A DNA stretch of 5,790 bases from Flavicella sp049625305 (GTDB lineage Bacteria; Bacteroidota; Bacteroidia; Flavobacteriales; Flavobacteriaceae), in contig JBMZVD010000119.1 of the NCBI GenBank assembly GCA_049625305.1, positions 1-5,790 on the forward strand, given 5' to 3'. This document shows positions 1-5,790 of the stretch, in pieces; the stretch's first letter is position 1, and every line of letters starts with the position of its first letter. The position numbers and the translations under genes are program-made. A model generated the notes under the pieces. The model did no database searches. It was not told the DNA's origin and saw only the letters and a list, made by a program, of their open reading frames with translations.

Positions 1-73
1 TTGTCAAAAGATTGATTTTTCATTATAAGGTATTTGTAAATTATTGTGTTAATAAAACTTAAATACTATCATC

Positions 74-871
74 ATGAAAAAACAAAACGGAATACTAACC
101 ACTATAGTTCTTTTATTTACATTGAGTACGCTAGCACAAAACGTTCACTCAATAATATATTTGGCAGTGCCAAAAGCGAATACTCAAGAATTTATGTATT
201 TGCACAAAAAGTTTACAGATTTATCTGCTGGTGAAGACCGCACCTTATTACACACATGGCTGTTTAATCATGCACGAGGAGGTGATTATTCGATGATGAT
301 TGTAGATGTGTATCCAAGTCAAGAAGCCATGCATCAAGACAAACCTCGAGAGGTTCTTAAAAAGAATATCGAAGCTTTAAATTTGACAGAGGAAGAAGAA
401 GCCGCCATAAAAGTTGAATGGAAACGATATTTATCTCTCTATATTGAAGGGCATACGGATGAAACACGTATTTTAATCAAACCAGAAGAATATTTATACA
501 GTAGTGATGCATTTGACCCCTCAAAGAAGATGATAGTGATATCAGCTTTATTTGATGTAAAATATAGTGACATGGAAGAATTTACAGCCATCGCACACAA
601 TGCATATACTAAATTGGCTATTGAACGTGGAAATGCAACTTTGATTTTTCAAAGTAGTCATTTAACAGGTTCAGGACTTTCGGTTGAAATTGTTTCGTTT
701 TTTCCTTCATGGGAAGCGTTTGCAGCCGATGAAAAGGTACTTCATGCTGGAAATCCAGACATGAAAGAAGAGTGGTTGCGATTTTTTGAATTGATGCATG
801 GCCATTACGATGAGATTACAATTCTTCTCGGTACCAATTGGCAATCCAAGACCTTTAATTTTTCAAAATAA
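74..871 (+). CDS. Exported protein of two tandem ferredoxin-like (dimeric alpha/beta barrel-like) domains, function unknown
   Basis: This 265-residue protein begins with a clear signal peptide: basic MKKQ, a hydrophobic stretch at about 8-20, and a probable signal peptidase I site after A21 (STLA|Q), so it is probably periplasmic or secreted; no lipobox cysteine is seen. The mature part is an internal duplication, about residues 26-136 and 143-253. Matching segments are DYSMMIVDVYPSQEAM (71-86) with GLSVEIVSFFPSWEAF (201-216), and a W-x-R-[YF] helix ending in GHTDE (126-130) with one ending in GHYDE (243-247). The beta-alpha-beta pattern with a 'YPS/FPS-EA' turn resembles dimeric alpha/beta barrel proteins (ABM, NIPSNAP or EthD-like); that fold is an inference and no specific family is recognised. 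The histidine of GHxDE is kept in both copies and could be a ligand or active-site residue. The start at 74 is chosen because it gives the signal peptide; the overlapping frame from 46 has none. No Shine-Dalgarno is visible, and the promoter probably lies at or beyond the left edge. The gene is real with high confidence; the function is unknown. Confidence 0.85.
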   Translation: MKKQNGILTTIVLLFTLSTLAQNVHSIIYLAVPKANTQEFMYLHKKFTDLSAGEDRTLLHTWLFNHARGGDYSMMIVDVYPSQEAMHQDKPREVLKKNIEALNLTEEEEAAIKVEWKRYLSLYIEGHTDETRILIKPEEYLYSSDAFDPSKKMIVISALFDVKYSDMEEFTAIAHNAYTKLAIERGNATLIFQSSHLTGSGLSVEIVSFFPSWEAFAADEKVLHAGNPDMKEEWLRFFELMHGHYDEITILLGTNWQSKTFNFSK

Positions 872-930
872 TAGCAAGAGAAGCTTCATTTTTTTCGGTA
901 CATTATGTTTTTATTTTCTGAAAAAATCAG

Positions 931-959
931 TTCATTTCTTATAGTTTTCCTTATTTTTG
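931..959 (+). promoter_or_regulatory. Candidate Bacteroidota promoter for the small membrane protein gene
   Basis: TATTTTTG at 952-959 matches the Bacteroidota primary sigma -7 consensus TAnnTTTG exactly. A TTC at 931-933 (two of three bases of the -33 TTG) lies 18 bases upstream, within the usual spacing. Transcription would start near 965, giving a leader of roughly 38 bases before the ATG at 1003. The region is AT-rich, so a chance match is possible. Confidence 0.45.
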
Positions 960-1002
960 AAAGTATATAACATAACTAACATTCATTAAAATACTACATA
1001 CA

Positions 1003-1356
1003 ATGAAAGCACATACTGCAAGTTTATACAATGCGATTGCATTGATAGGATTCTCATTATGGGGATATTTTTCATCGGATACCCCCTCTTTAACAGCCTT
1101 AATTCCTGCTTTTATAGGGGTTGTATTGGTGGCTCTTAACAAAGGAGTAAAGACTCAAAACAAAGTAATTGCTCATATCGCAGTGTTATTGACCTTATTG
1201 ATATTTTTTGGTTTGATAAAACCTTTGATGGGGGCATTTGAACGTAACGATTCTATGGCCATCGCAAGAGTAACAATCATGCTTATTTCGACAGTAATCG
1301 CTATGGTTGCTTTTATAAAGAATTTTAAGGAGGCACGTAAAAATAAAGCGGCTTAA
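1003..1356 (+). CDS. Small four-helix inner-membrane protein, TMEM14-like
   Basis: This 117-residue protein is almost wholly membrane-embedded, with hydrophobic segments at about 8-24, 29-46, 54-77 and 86-107, and a positively charged C-terminal tail (KNFKEARKNKAA) expected to face the cytoplasm. Length, four-helix layout, small residues in the helices (for example IPAFIGVVLVAL) and the NKG/K linker after helix 2 resemble the TMEM14 (Tmemb_14) family of small membrane proteins found in bacteria and eukaryotes. That link is made by eye and is not certain. No catalytic or transport motif is visible, so no function is assigned. It follows the exported-protein gene by 131 bases, has its own candidate promoter (931-959), and is followed by a strong terminator hairpin, so it is probably transcribed alone. 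The ATG at 1003 puts the first helix at the usual distance from the N-terminus; no Shine-Dalgarno is seen, as is common in this phylum. Confidence 0.8.
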   Translation: MKAHTASLYNAIALIGFSLWGYFSSDTPSLTALIPAFIGVVLVALNKGVKTQNKVIAHIAVLLTLLIFFGLIKPLMGAFERNDSMAIARVTIMLISTVIAMVAFIKNFKEARKNKAA

Positions 1357-1385
1357 TCTTACATATTTATAGTCTATAGCAAACG

Positions 1386-1417
1386 ACAAAGCCCAAACAT
1401 TTATGTTTGGGCTTTGT
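1386..1417. terminator. Bidirectional Rho-independent terminator between convergent genes
   Basis: A perfect 14-base-pair stem (1386-1399 with 1404-1417) closes a TTTA loop and holds a GC-rich core, AGCCCAAAC against GTTTGGGCT. On the plus strand it is followed by TTGTATAC and the stem itself ends in CTTTGT, giving a moderate U-rich tail. On the minus strand the tail is CGTTTGC, weaker. Its position, 30 bases after the plus-strand stop at 1356 and 59 bases beyond the minus-strand gene end at 1476, fits termination from both sides. Confidence 0.85.
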
Positions 1418-1420
1418 TTG

Positions 1421-1439
1421 TATACAGGTACCTAGTATA
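1421..1439. repeat. Short imperfect palindrome in the convergent intergenic region
   Basis: TATAC and GTATA flank a perfect 8-base palindrome, AGGTACCT (1426-1433), with one unpaired A at 1434. It sits just after the terminator hairpin. It has no loop and no T-run, so it is not itself a terminator. It may be a protein-binding dyad or chance in AT-rich DNA. Confidence 0.25.
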
Positions 1440-1475
1440 ATTTTTTAGATTCTAACATCTGTATGTTTTAAGACA

Positions 1476-2240
1476 CTAAAAACTTTCAAAAACACCCAAT
1501 CCAAAAAGGGCAAAATCGTATTTTACGGGGTCCAAAGGGTCTAGCTTTCTCAATGAAGCATCTAATTCAGCCACTGCTTTACCGTCGTTTTGTTTGCGTT
1601 TAAGCAAGCCTAATTTACGTGCTACATTTCCTGAGTGCACATCTAAAGGACAGGAGAGTAGGGATGGAGAGATTTTTTTCCATAGACCCAAATCAACTCC
1701 ATAATTGTCCTGACGTACCATCCAACGCAAATACATATTGATGCGTTTTGCCGCCGAGCCTTTTTTAGGATCTGAAACGTGTTTGGTTGTTCTCGGTAGG
1801 TGTTCTAATTCAAAAAAAACTTTTTTAAATTCATGTATTGCAGGTTGTATAGAATTCTCAGTTTGGTATTTGGTAAAAACACCTTCTAAACCATTGTGAT
1901 TGGTGTACATATTTTTGAGCGATTTTATAAAGTATTTAAAATCAATAACGTTAAATGTTCTGTGGACAAAATTCTCAATGTGCTCTAGGTGTGATTCTTT
2001 GTGATTCATAATAAAGTCAAAGGGCGAATTTCCCAAAAATGACATCATTTTATGGCTGTTTTTTATAATCATATCGCGCTTGCCCCACGCAATTGTTGCC
2101 GCCAAAAATCCAGCGATTTCTCTGTCTTCTTTCAGTTGGTACAAATGTGGAATCTGTACTGGGTCTGAATCTATAAAATCGCAGGTATTGTATTGAGAGA
2201 CTTTCGCATCCAAAAAGTTTTTGAGTTCTGCTTTCGTCAT
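1476..2240 (-). CDS. TIGR02757/DUF2400 family protein
   Basis: This 254-residue soluble protein has the hallmarks I associate with the TIGR02757 (DUF2400) family and a length typical of it. In order: DSDPVQIPH (24-32), the REIAGFLAATIAWG region (40-53), AKRINMYLRWMVR (164-176) followed by VDLGLW (182-187), PLDVHSGNVARKLGLL (198-213), and the C-terminal DPVKYDFALFGLGVFE (237-252). No signal peptide or membrane segment is present, so it is cytoplasmic. The biochemical role is not known to me. The LDVHxGNVARKLGL segment resembles the VDTHVxRVxxRLGL motif of helix-hairpin-helix DNA glycosylases (EndoIII/MutY type), with D200 at the matching place; this is an inference from pattern only, and the glycine-rich HhH element LPGVGxxTA is not evident. 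The gene starts 13 bases after the miaE-like stop, so the two are very likely co-transcribed. It ends the minus-strand run, with the shared terminator 59 bases beyond its stop. Confidence 0.88.
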   Translation of the reverse strand: MTKAELKNFLDAKVSQYNTCDFIDSDPVQIPHLYQLKEDREIAGFLAATIAWGKRDMIIKNSHKMMSFLGNSPFDFIMNHKESHLEHIENFVHRTFNVIDFKYFIKSLKNMYTNHNGLEGVFTKYQTENSIQPAIHEFKKVFFELEHLPRTTKHVSDPKKGSAAKRINMYLRWMVRQDNYGVDLGLWKKISPSLLSCPLDVHSGNVARKLGLLKRKQNDGKAVAELDASLRKLDPLDPVKYDFALFGLGVFESF

Positions 2241-2253
2241 TGAAAAACTGATA

Positions 2254-2835
2254 TTATCCGTGTATAGATTCGTGTGTTCCTAGGTTTTCCATGATTTTTG
2301 CCTCGTATTCAAGTAAATCGTTCCATTTTTTGTCTACAATTTCTCGATTCCCATACTGTCGGGCAAATTTTAAAAAAAGAGTGTAATGACCTGCTTCAGA
2401 AATCATTAGGTTTTTGTAGAATTTTGCAAGTTTTTCATCTTCAAGATGATTAGACAATAAACGAAAACGTTCACAGCTTCTCGCCTCAATCAAAGCGGCA
2501 TACAACAATCTGTGCACCAATTGATCTGTTCGACTACCACCTTTAGGGAAAAATTTTAAAAGTTCAACTACATACAAATCCTTACGGTCTCTTCCGAGAG
2601 TTTTACCCCTAGCGGTAAGTTTGTCTAGTACCATTTTAAAATGACCCATTTCTTCCTTAACCAAAGCAATCATTTCTTGAACCAAATCCGTATATTCAGG
2701 AAAGCTCACTATCAAAGAAATGGCTGTTGATGCTGCCTTTTGCTCACAGTGTGCGTGGTCTATCAGTATTTCATCGATGTTTTTTTCTACAATATTGACC
2801 CATCTAGGGTCCGTAGGTAATTTTAATCCTAACAT
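2254..2835 (-). CDS. miaE: tRNA-(ms2io6A)-hydroxylase, MiaE-like
   Basis: This protein is a ferritin-like diiron monooxygenase of 193 residues, close to the usual MiaE size of about 190-270. MiaE hydroxylates the isopentenyl side chain of ms2i6A at position 37 of tRNAs reading UNN codons, using O2; the substrate is made by MiaA and MiaB, not encoded here. The diiron ligands expected for the fold can be placed: E31 (in HCEQKAA), E62 and H65 (EEMGH), E117 (IEARSCERF) and E147 and H150 (SEAGH), giving the two E-xx-H pairs of the four-helix bundle. The N-terminal LKLPTDPRWV and the IEARSCERF segment are characteristic of MiaE. No export signal is seen. The ATG at 2835 follows an A-rich leader (AAAAAAATAACGT) instead of a Shine-Dalgarno. 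It lies 70 bases after the SulP gene and 13 bases before the DUF2400 gene. Family assignment is strong; tRNA substrate is taken from the family. Confidence 0.93.
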   Translation of the reverse strand: MLGLKLPTDPRWVNIVEKNIDEILIDHAHCEQKAASTAISLIVSFPEYTDLVQEMIALVKEEMGHFKMVLDKLTARGKTLGRDRKDLYVVELLKFFPKGGSRTDQLVHRLLYAALIEARSCERFRLLSNHLEDEKLAKFYKNLMISEAGHYTLFLKFARQYGNREIVDKKWNDLLEYEAKIMENLGTHESIHG

Positions 2836-2856
2836 ACGTTATTTTTTTAACTAATC

Positions 2857-2876
2857 ATGTGACCATTTGGTCTCAT
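2857..2876. promoter_or_regulatory. Imperfect 20-base palindrome upstream of miaE, possible operator
   Basis: The arms ATGtGACCA (2857-2865) and TGGTCtCAT (2868-2876) pair with a single T-T mismatch around a two-base centre. It lies in the 70-base gap between the SulP stop and the miaE start, 22 bases before the miaE ATG. There is no T-run on the minus strand after it (the sequence there is GATTAGTTAAAAAAATAACG), so it is a poor intrinsic terminator for SulP. Its two-base spacing suits a dimeric regulator's site better than a hairpin. No known regulator consensus was recognised. Confidence 0.35.
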
Positions 2877-2905
2877 ATTCATTTCTTCAAACCGATACTA
2901 TAAAT

Positions 2906-5125
2906 TCAAAGCGACAAGCTGTTATTGTTATTAATGACTTTTTTCAAGCGTTTACCAAATGAAGCCATCGCTTTTATTTCCTTCACAGATCCCAATCGTT
3001 CTTTGTTAACGATAAGTAGTCCATTAGGTGTAGCTTCTATATGATAGTATGAATTACTTTCAAAAAATAAAACCAATTCATCGGTAAAGAATTCCTCAAT
3101 TCTAGCTTTGTCTTTTCCACTAAGAGAAAAACGATTGGTAAAATCAGGGTGGTTTTTTATATGAATATCATCATGAACTATCAGGTGTGATAAATATTCA
3201 AAAATCCCATCTCTATCCAATGTAAAACTTGGAATATTTTTTTCTGTTTTGATATGCATCATGGTACTTCGAATCACTTGTTTAGCAATAAAAGCTCCCT
3301 CTGTATACAACACATCAAAAATAGTACATTTTTCGTCAGTAAGTACGTTTTTTACTCTTTTGATTTCTTTGGTTTTGAAATATTCAAAGTCTTTTAGAAA
3401 TGAAAATATGTTTTCGGGTCTTGCTTTGTAAGTCCAATGAAAGTCTTTAGCAATATTTTTGAGTGATTTTTGTCTCTTCGTCAATTTTCCGGAAGCTAAT
3501 CTCTTAGTTTGCGAAATTCTTCTCAATGCAAAGGGGTGTGAGGTATGTGCACCGTGTAAATCTAATCCAATCACTTCAAAATGACCTCCTTTAGCAGTAA
3601 ACGAAACTATGTAATTACTTACATTTTCCATAACGGTATGGTCTACAAAGCTACATCTAGAAAAATCAACAATCACATCACTGTGTTCAGGTATCTGATC
3701 CAATTTTGATTTTAATTTAGAGAAATTTAAAAAACTACAAAAATTTACGATACTTACATAAAAGGTGCCTTTTTCATCATTCTCTTTGTACATCAATACA
3801 TTAGGTTTGAATATGTTTCTTACAAATATGCTTATACTTTTGTTGAGAATTACATGAATGGCGAAGGTGGCAAATATTCCACATGCAATTCCTACAATCA
3901 AATTTGTAAAAATGGTAACGAGTAAAGTTGTTAGGAATATGATAAATTGTTCGTTCCCAATTTTGAAAATTTTCATTGCATTTGTTGGGTTTGCAAGCTT
4001 GTAACCAGTATAGACAAGTATCGCTGACAACGCCGTCAATGGAATCATTCGAATTTGATTTTGGAAGAGTACTATAAACAGTAAGATAAACAAGCCATGA
4101 AAGAAATTTGCAGAACGGTTGGTGGCACCGTTATTAGCATTCACAGAACTTCTAGCAATCACAGTAACCACATTTAATCCTCCTAGAAAAGCACTCAAAG
4201 TACTCGCTATTCCAAGTGCTTTAAGGTCTTTGTTTACATTTGATCGTCTCTTTTTGGCATCAATTTTATCAGAGGCTTTGATGCTCAATAAAGATTCTAT
4301 ACTCGAAATCAAAGTAATCGCAATCACTGCATTTAAAAATTCAAAACTACCTATTTTGGAAAAGTCAGGAAATGCCAATGTATTTATTAAATCAGCTGGA
4401 AATGAAATTATGAGGTTTTTTGCAATAGGTAAACTTTTAGTTGAAAAAAATTCAAAGTAATAGCCTAGTCCTACTGTGATCACAACGATCCACATGGGTG
4501 CGGGTACTAATTGTAAAAATTTGTTGCGCACTTTTGAGTAGAAAAACATGATAAAAAGACTTCCAAGTCCAATTATTCCTGCAGTTGTATTGTCGGTTTC
4601 GTTTGCAAAAAATGGAATAATTGTATTAGGGAAATCAAGCAACATGTCTACTGTTGACCCTTTCAGATCCGTGTTTCCAAACATGATATGGAATTGTTTG
4701 GCAATAATTCCAACCCCAATTGCGGCCAACATACCTTGTATGGCAGAGGACGGAAAAAAATCTCCTAAAACTCCCAATCGTAAAAAACCCAATAGCGTCA
4801 ATATAATCCCTGAAAATACAATGGCAGCAAGTGTGTATAGGTAACCTTGGTGTAGGTCTCCTGCACCTAATGTAGTGATGGCATTCAGTAAAACTACAAC
4901 CAAACCGTAACCTGGACCTGTAATAGTTACATGAGATCCACCGAGTATAGCGACTGTAATACCTCCAACGATACAAGAAATGATTCCAGCAATAGGAGGG
5001 GCATCTGAACCCAACGCAAGACCAATCCCAAGAGGAAGAGCAATCAAGGATACGACAAATCCAGCAAACATATTTTTTGGAAGGTCATTGATAAAGGTTT
5101 TGTAAGCAGATTGTTTTTTTATCAT
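2906..5125 (-). CDS. SulP family inorganic anion transporter with STAS domain and long C-terminal extension
   Basis: This 739-residue inner-membrane protein belongs to the SulP/SLC26 family, whose bacterial members take up sulfate, bicarbonate or other anions. Residues about 15-430 form the multi-helix transport domain, including PLGIGLALGSDAPPIAGI (31-48) and TITGPGYGLVVV (67-78). The family hallmark ESLLSIKASDKIDAKKRRSN (277-296) is followed by GGLNVVTVIARSSVNANNGA (315-334). A STAS domain follows at about 451-530 (VIVDFSRCSFVDHTVMENV at 484-502), where the usual D-S-S segment reads D495-H-T497. Residues about 541-739 form an extra, mostly soluble region of about 200 residues that starts very basic (KRLASGKLTKRQKSLKNIAK) and includes IPSFTLDRDG (631-640), FFTDELVLFFESNSYYHIEA (679-698) and ERLGSVKEIKA (709-719). 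It is not a domain I can name. Typical bacterial SulP proteins have 550-600 residues. The ATG at 5125 is one base after the Usp stop, indicating translational coupling. Substrate is not shown by the sequence; bicarbonate or sulfate are the likely choices. Confidence 0.92.
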   Translation of the reverse strand: MIKKQSAYKTFINDLPKNMFAGFVVSLIALPLGIGLALGSDAPPIAGIISCIVGGITVAILGGSHVTITGPGYGLVVVLLNAITTLGAGDLHQGYLYTLAAIVFSGIILTLLGFLRLGVLGDFFPSSAIQGMLAAIGVGIIAKQFHIMFGNTDLKGSTVDMLLDFPNTIIPFFANETDNTTAGIIGLGSLFIMFFYSKVRNKFLQLVPAPMWIVVITVGLGYYFEFFSTKSLPIAKNLIISFPADLINTLAFPDFSKIGSFEFLNAVIAITLISSIESLLSIKASDKIDAKKRRSNVNKDLKALGIASTLSAFLGGLNVVTVIARSSVNANNGATNRSANFFHGLFILLFIVLFQNQIRMIPLTALSAILVYTGYKLANPTNAMKIFKIGNEQFIIFLTTLLVTIFTNLIVGIACGIFATFAIHVILNKSISIFVRNIFKPNVLMYKENDEKGTFYVSIVNFCSFLNFSKLKSKLDQIPEHSDVIVDFSRCSFVDHTVMENVSNYIVSFTAKGGHFEVIGLDLHGAHTSHPFALRRISQTKRLASGKLTKRQKSLKNIAKDFHWTYKARPENIFSFLKDFEYFKTKEIKRVKNVLTDEKCTIFDVLYTEGAFIAKQVIRSTMMHIKTEKNIPSFTLDRDGIFEYLSHLIVHDDIHIKNHPDFTNRFSLSGKDKARIEEFFTDELVLFFESNSYYHIEATPNGLLIVNKERLGSVKEIKAMASFGKRLKKVINNNNSLSL

Positions 5126-5126
5126 G

Positions 5127-5790
5127 TTATTTTACAATTAAAACGTCGGTTGGTAGTTCTGACAAAATATATTCCATATCGTGGGTAAATATTCTATCGA
5201 ATATTGTGGTTTTTTTTGGAGCATTCATAATGAGTAAGTCTGCACGTACGACACGTGCGTAATGTCCTATAGAATATCCTTTTCTTCCAAAAATACTTTG
5301 GGTTCGTAATTCAATATCTTTTTTAAGCCCTGTGTCTATATGCGACAGTATTTCCTGTACGCGAATGAATTCCTGATTGGCGATTCTCTCTTTTTCTATG
5401 TTTGCTCTCCTCAGTGATATATCGTCACTCACTTTGGTGACTACCTCTTCTTGATTTACTTCCTCTACAATAGTGATTTTTGGACAGCCAAGACTTTGTG
5501 CTGTATAAAACGAGGTACGTATTGTTTCCTCAGTTTTTGGGTCCTTTAATCCGTTTACAACAATATGTTTGCAAGGAATTCTTTCAATGGAATGCTTGAT
5601 GAGTAGCAATACAGAACAAGGTGCTTTTCGTGTTAAGACTCTAGCAATAGATCCAACGTAATATTTGTAAATATTTTCTTTTTGAAGTGCTCCTAATATC
5701 AATAGATCAATCTTTTCTTTATGACATATATCTAAAATCACTGCTACCGGTTTACCACTTTGGAATGTCAACTTTATCGGTTTTGTAGGA
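5127..5790 (-). CDS. Universal stress protein with two UspA domains, N-terminus cut by the window edge
   Basis: The minus-strand frame stays open to the right edge, so the gene is partial and its true start, with the first strand and helix of UspA domain 1, lies outside. The visible TTG at 5771 is preceded in frame by PTKPIKL, which fits the middle of a UspA domain, so it is not the start. The first domain's C-terminal half shows GKPVAVILDICHKEKIDLLI, then GALQ-x9-GS and IARVLTRKAPCSVLLL. This is the nucleotide-loop region of the Usp fold, but the second glycine of the G-xx-G-x9-G-[ST] ATP motif is replaced by glutamine. The second domain runs from HIVVNGLKDPKTEETIRTSF to the end, with LLIMNAPKKT and THDMEYILSELPTDVLIVK; its G-S element is lost too. 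Tandem UspA proteins are cytoplasmic and act in stress or energy responses. The stop lies one base before the SulP start, so the two are expected to be co-translated and functionally linked. Confidence 0.9.
   Translation of the reverse strand, partial: PTKPIKLTFQSGKPVAVILDICHKEKIDLLILGALQKENIYKYYVGSIARVLTRKAPCSVLLLIKHSIERIPCKHIVVNGLKDPKTEETIRTSFYTAQSLGCPKITIVEEVNQEEVVTKVSDDISLRRANIEKERIANQEFIRVQEILSHIDTGLKKDIELRTQSIFGRKGYSIGHYARVVRADLLIMNAPKKTTIFDRIFTHDMEYILSELPTDVLIVK

Noticed and set aside
12..36. Promoter for the exported protein gene (TTG at 12-14, TTTG at 33-36)
   Set aside because: The TA of the -7 box is missing (GGTATTTG) and the spacing is too short, so the match is not convincing.
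46..234. Plus-strand 62-codon frame overlapping the exported protein gene
   Set aside because: It lies in a different frame over the signal peptide and first domain of the larger gene, has no recognisable features, and is explained as a shadow.
883..900. Possible terminator after the exported protein gene (GAAGCTTC then a run of seven T)
   Set aside because: The GAAGCTTC palindrome has no room for a loop, so no stable stem forms before the T-run; not enough to call a terminator.
918..930. CTGA-AAAAA-TCAG inverted repeat before the small membrane protein
   Set aside because: Only a four-base AT-rich stem with no T-run immediately after it; expected by chance in such DNA.
951..1142. Minus-strand 63-codon frame opposite the small membrane protein
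   Set aside because: It is antisense to a coherent four-helix protein and has no independent start signal; the same applies to 1195-1389, which runs through the terminator stem.
2906..3508. SulP C-terminal extension as a fused carbonic anhydrase or Usp domain
   Set aside because: No zinc-binding Cys/Asp/His set of a beta-carbonic anhydrase and no Usp G-x-x-G pattern are present, so neither known fusion fits.
4119..4460. Plus-strand 113-codon frame opposite the SulP gene
   Set aside because: It is antisense to the conserved SulP signature region; the sense protein fully explains the sequence, as it does for the frames at 3249-3431, 4548-4844 and 4635-4976.

Overview
The window looks like a chromosomal segment from a marine or aquatic Flavobacteriia-type Bacteroidota. 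The evidence is AT-rich DNA, the lack of clear Shine-Dalgarno sequences before starts, A-rich leaders, a Bacteroidota-style -7 box (TAnnTTTG), a TIGR02757/DUF2400 protein, a MiaE-like tRNA hydroxylase, and a SulP transporter with a long extra C-terminal region next to a tandem UspA protein. The assignment is inferred from these features and not from any database search.

Layout: the left part (74-1356) carries two plus-strand genes. The first encodes an exported protein of about 265 residues built from two copies of a small alpha/beta domain. The second encodes a four-helix membrane protein of TMEM14-like appearance, with a plausible promoter of its own in front. A strong perfect hairpin at 1386-1417 lies between the convergent gene sets and probably ends transcription from both sides.

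The right part (1476-5790) is a minus-strand run, read right to left: a tandem universal stress protein cut by the right window edge, a SulP anion transporter starting one base after the Usp stop codon, then after a 70-base gap with a 20-base imperfect palindrome the miaE-like gene, and 13 bases later the TIGR02757/DUF2400 gene. The Usp-SulP pair is almost certainly co-translated, suggesting stress- or energy-linked control of anion (bicarbonate or sulfate) uptake. The miaE-DUF2400 pair is likely one transcript, perhaps with its own promoter in the 70-base gap.

I found no tRNA, rRNA, CRISPR array, insertion sequence or phage gene. This is mostly an ordinary housekeeping region. The least explained parts are the roughly 200-residue C-terminal extension of the SulP protein, the duplicated exported protein, and the unassigned DUF2400 protein with a motif resembling helix-hairpin-helix DNA glycosylases.
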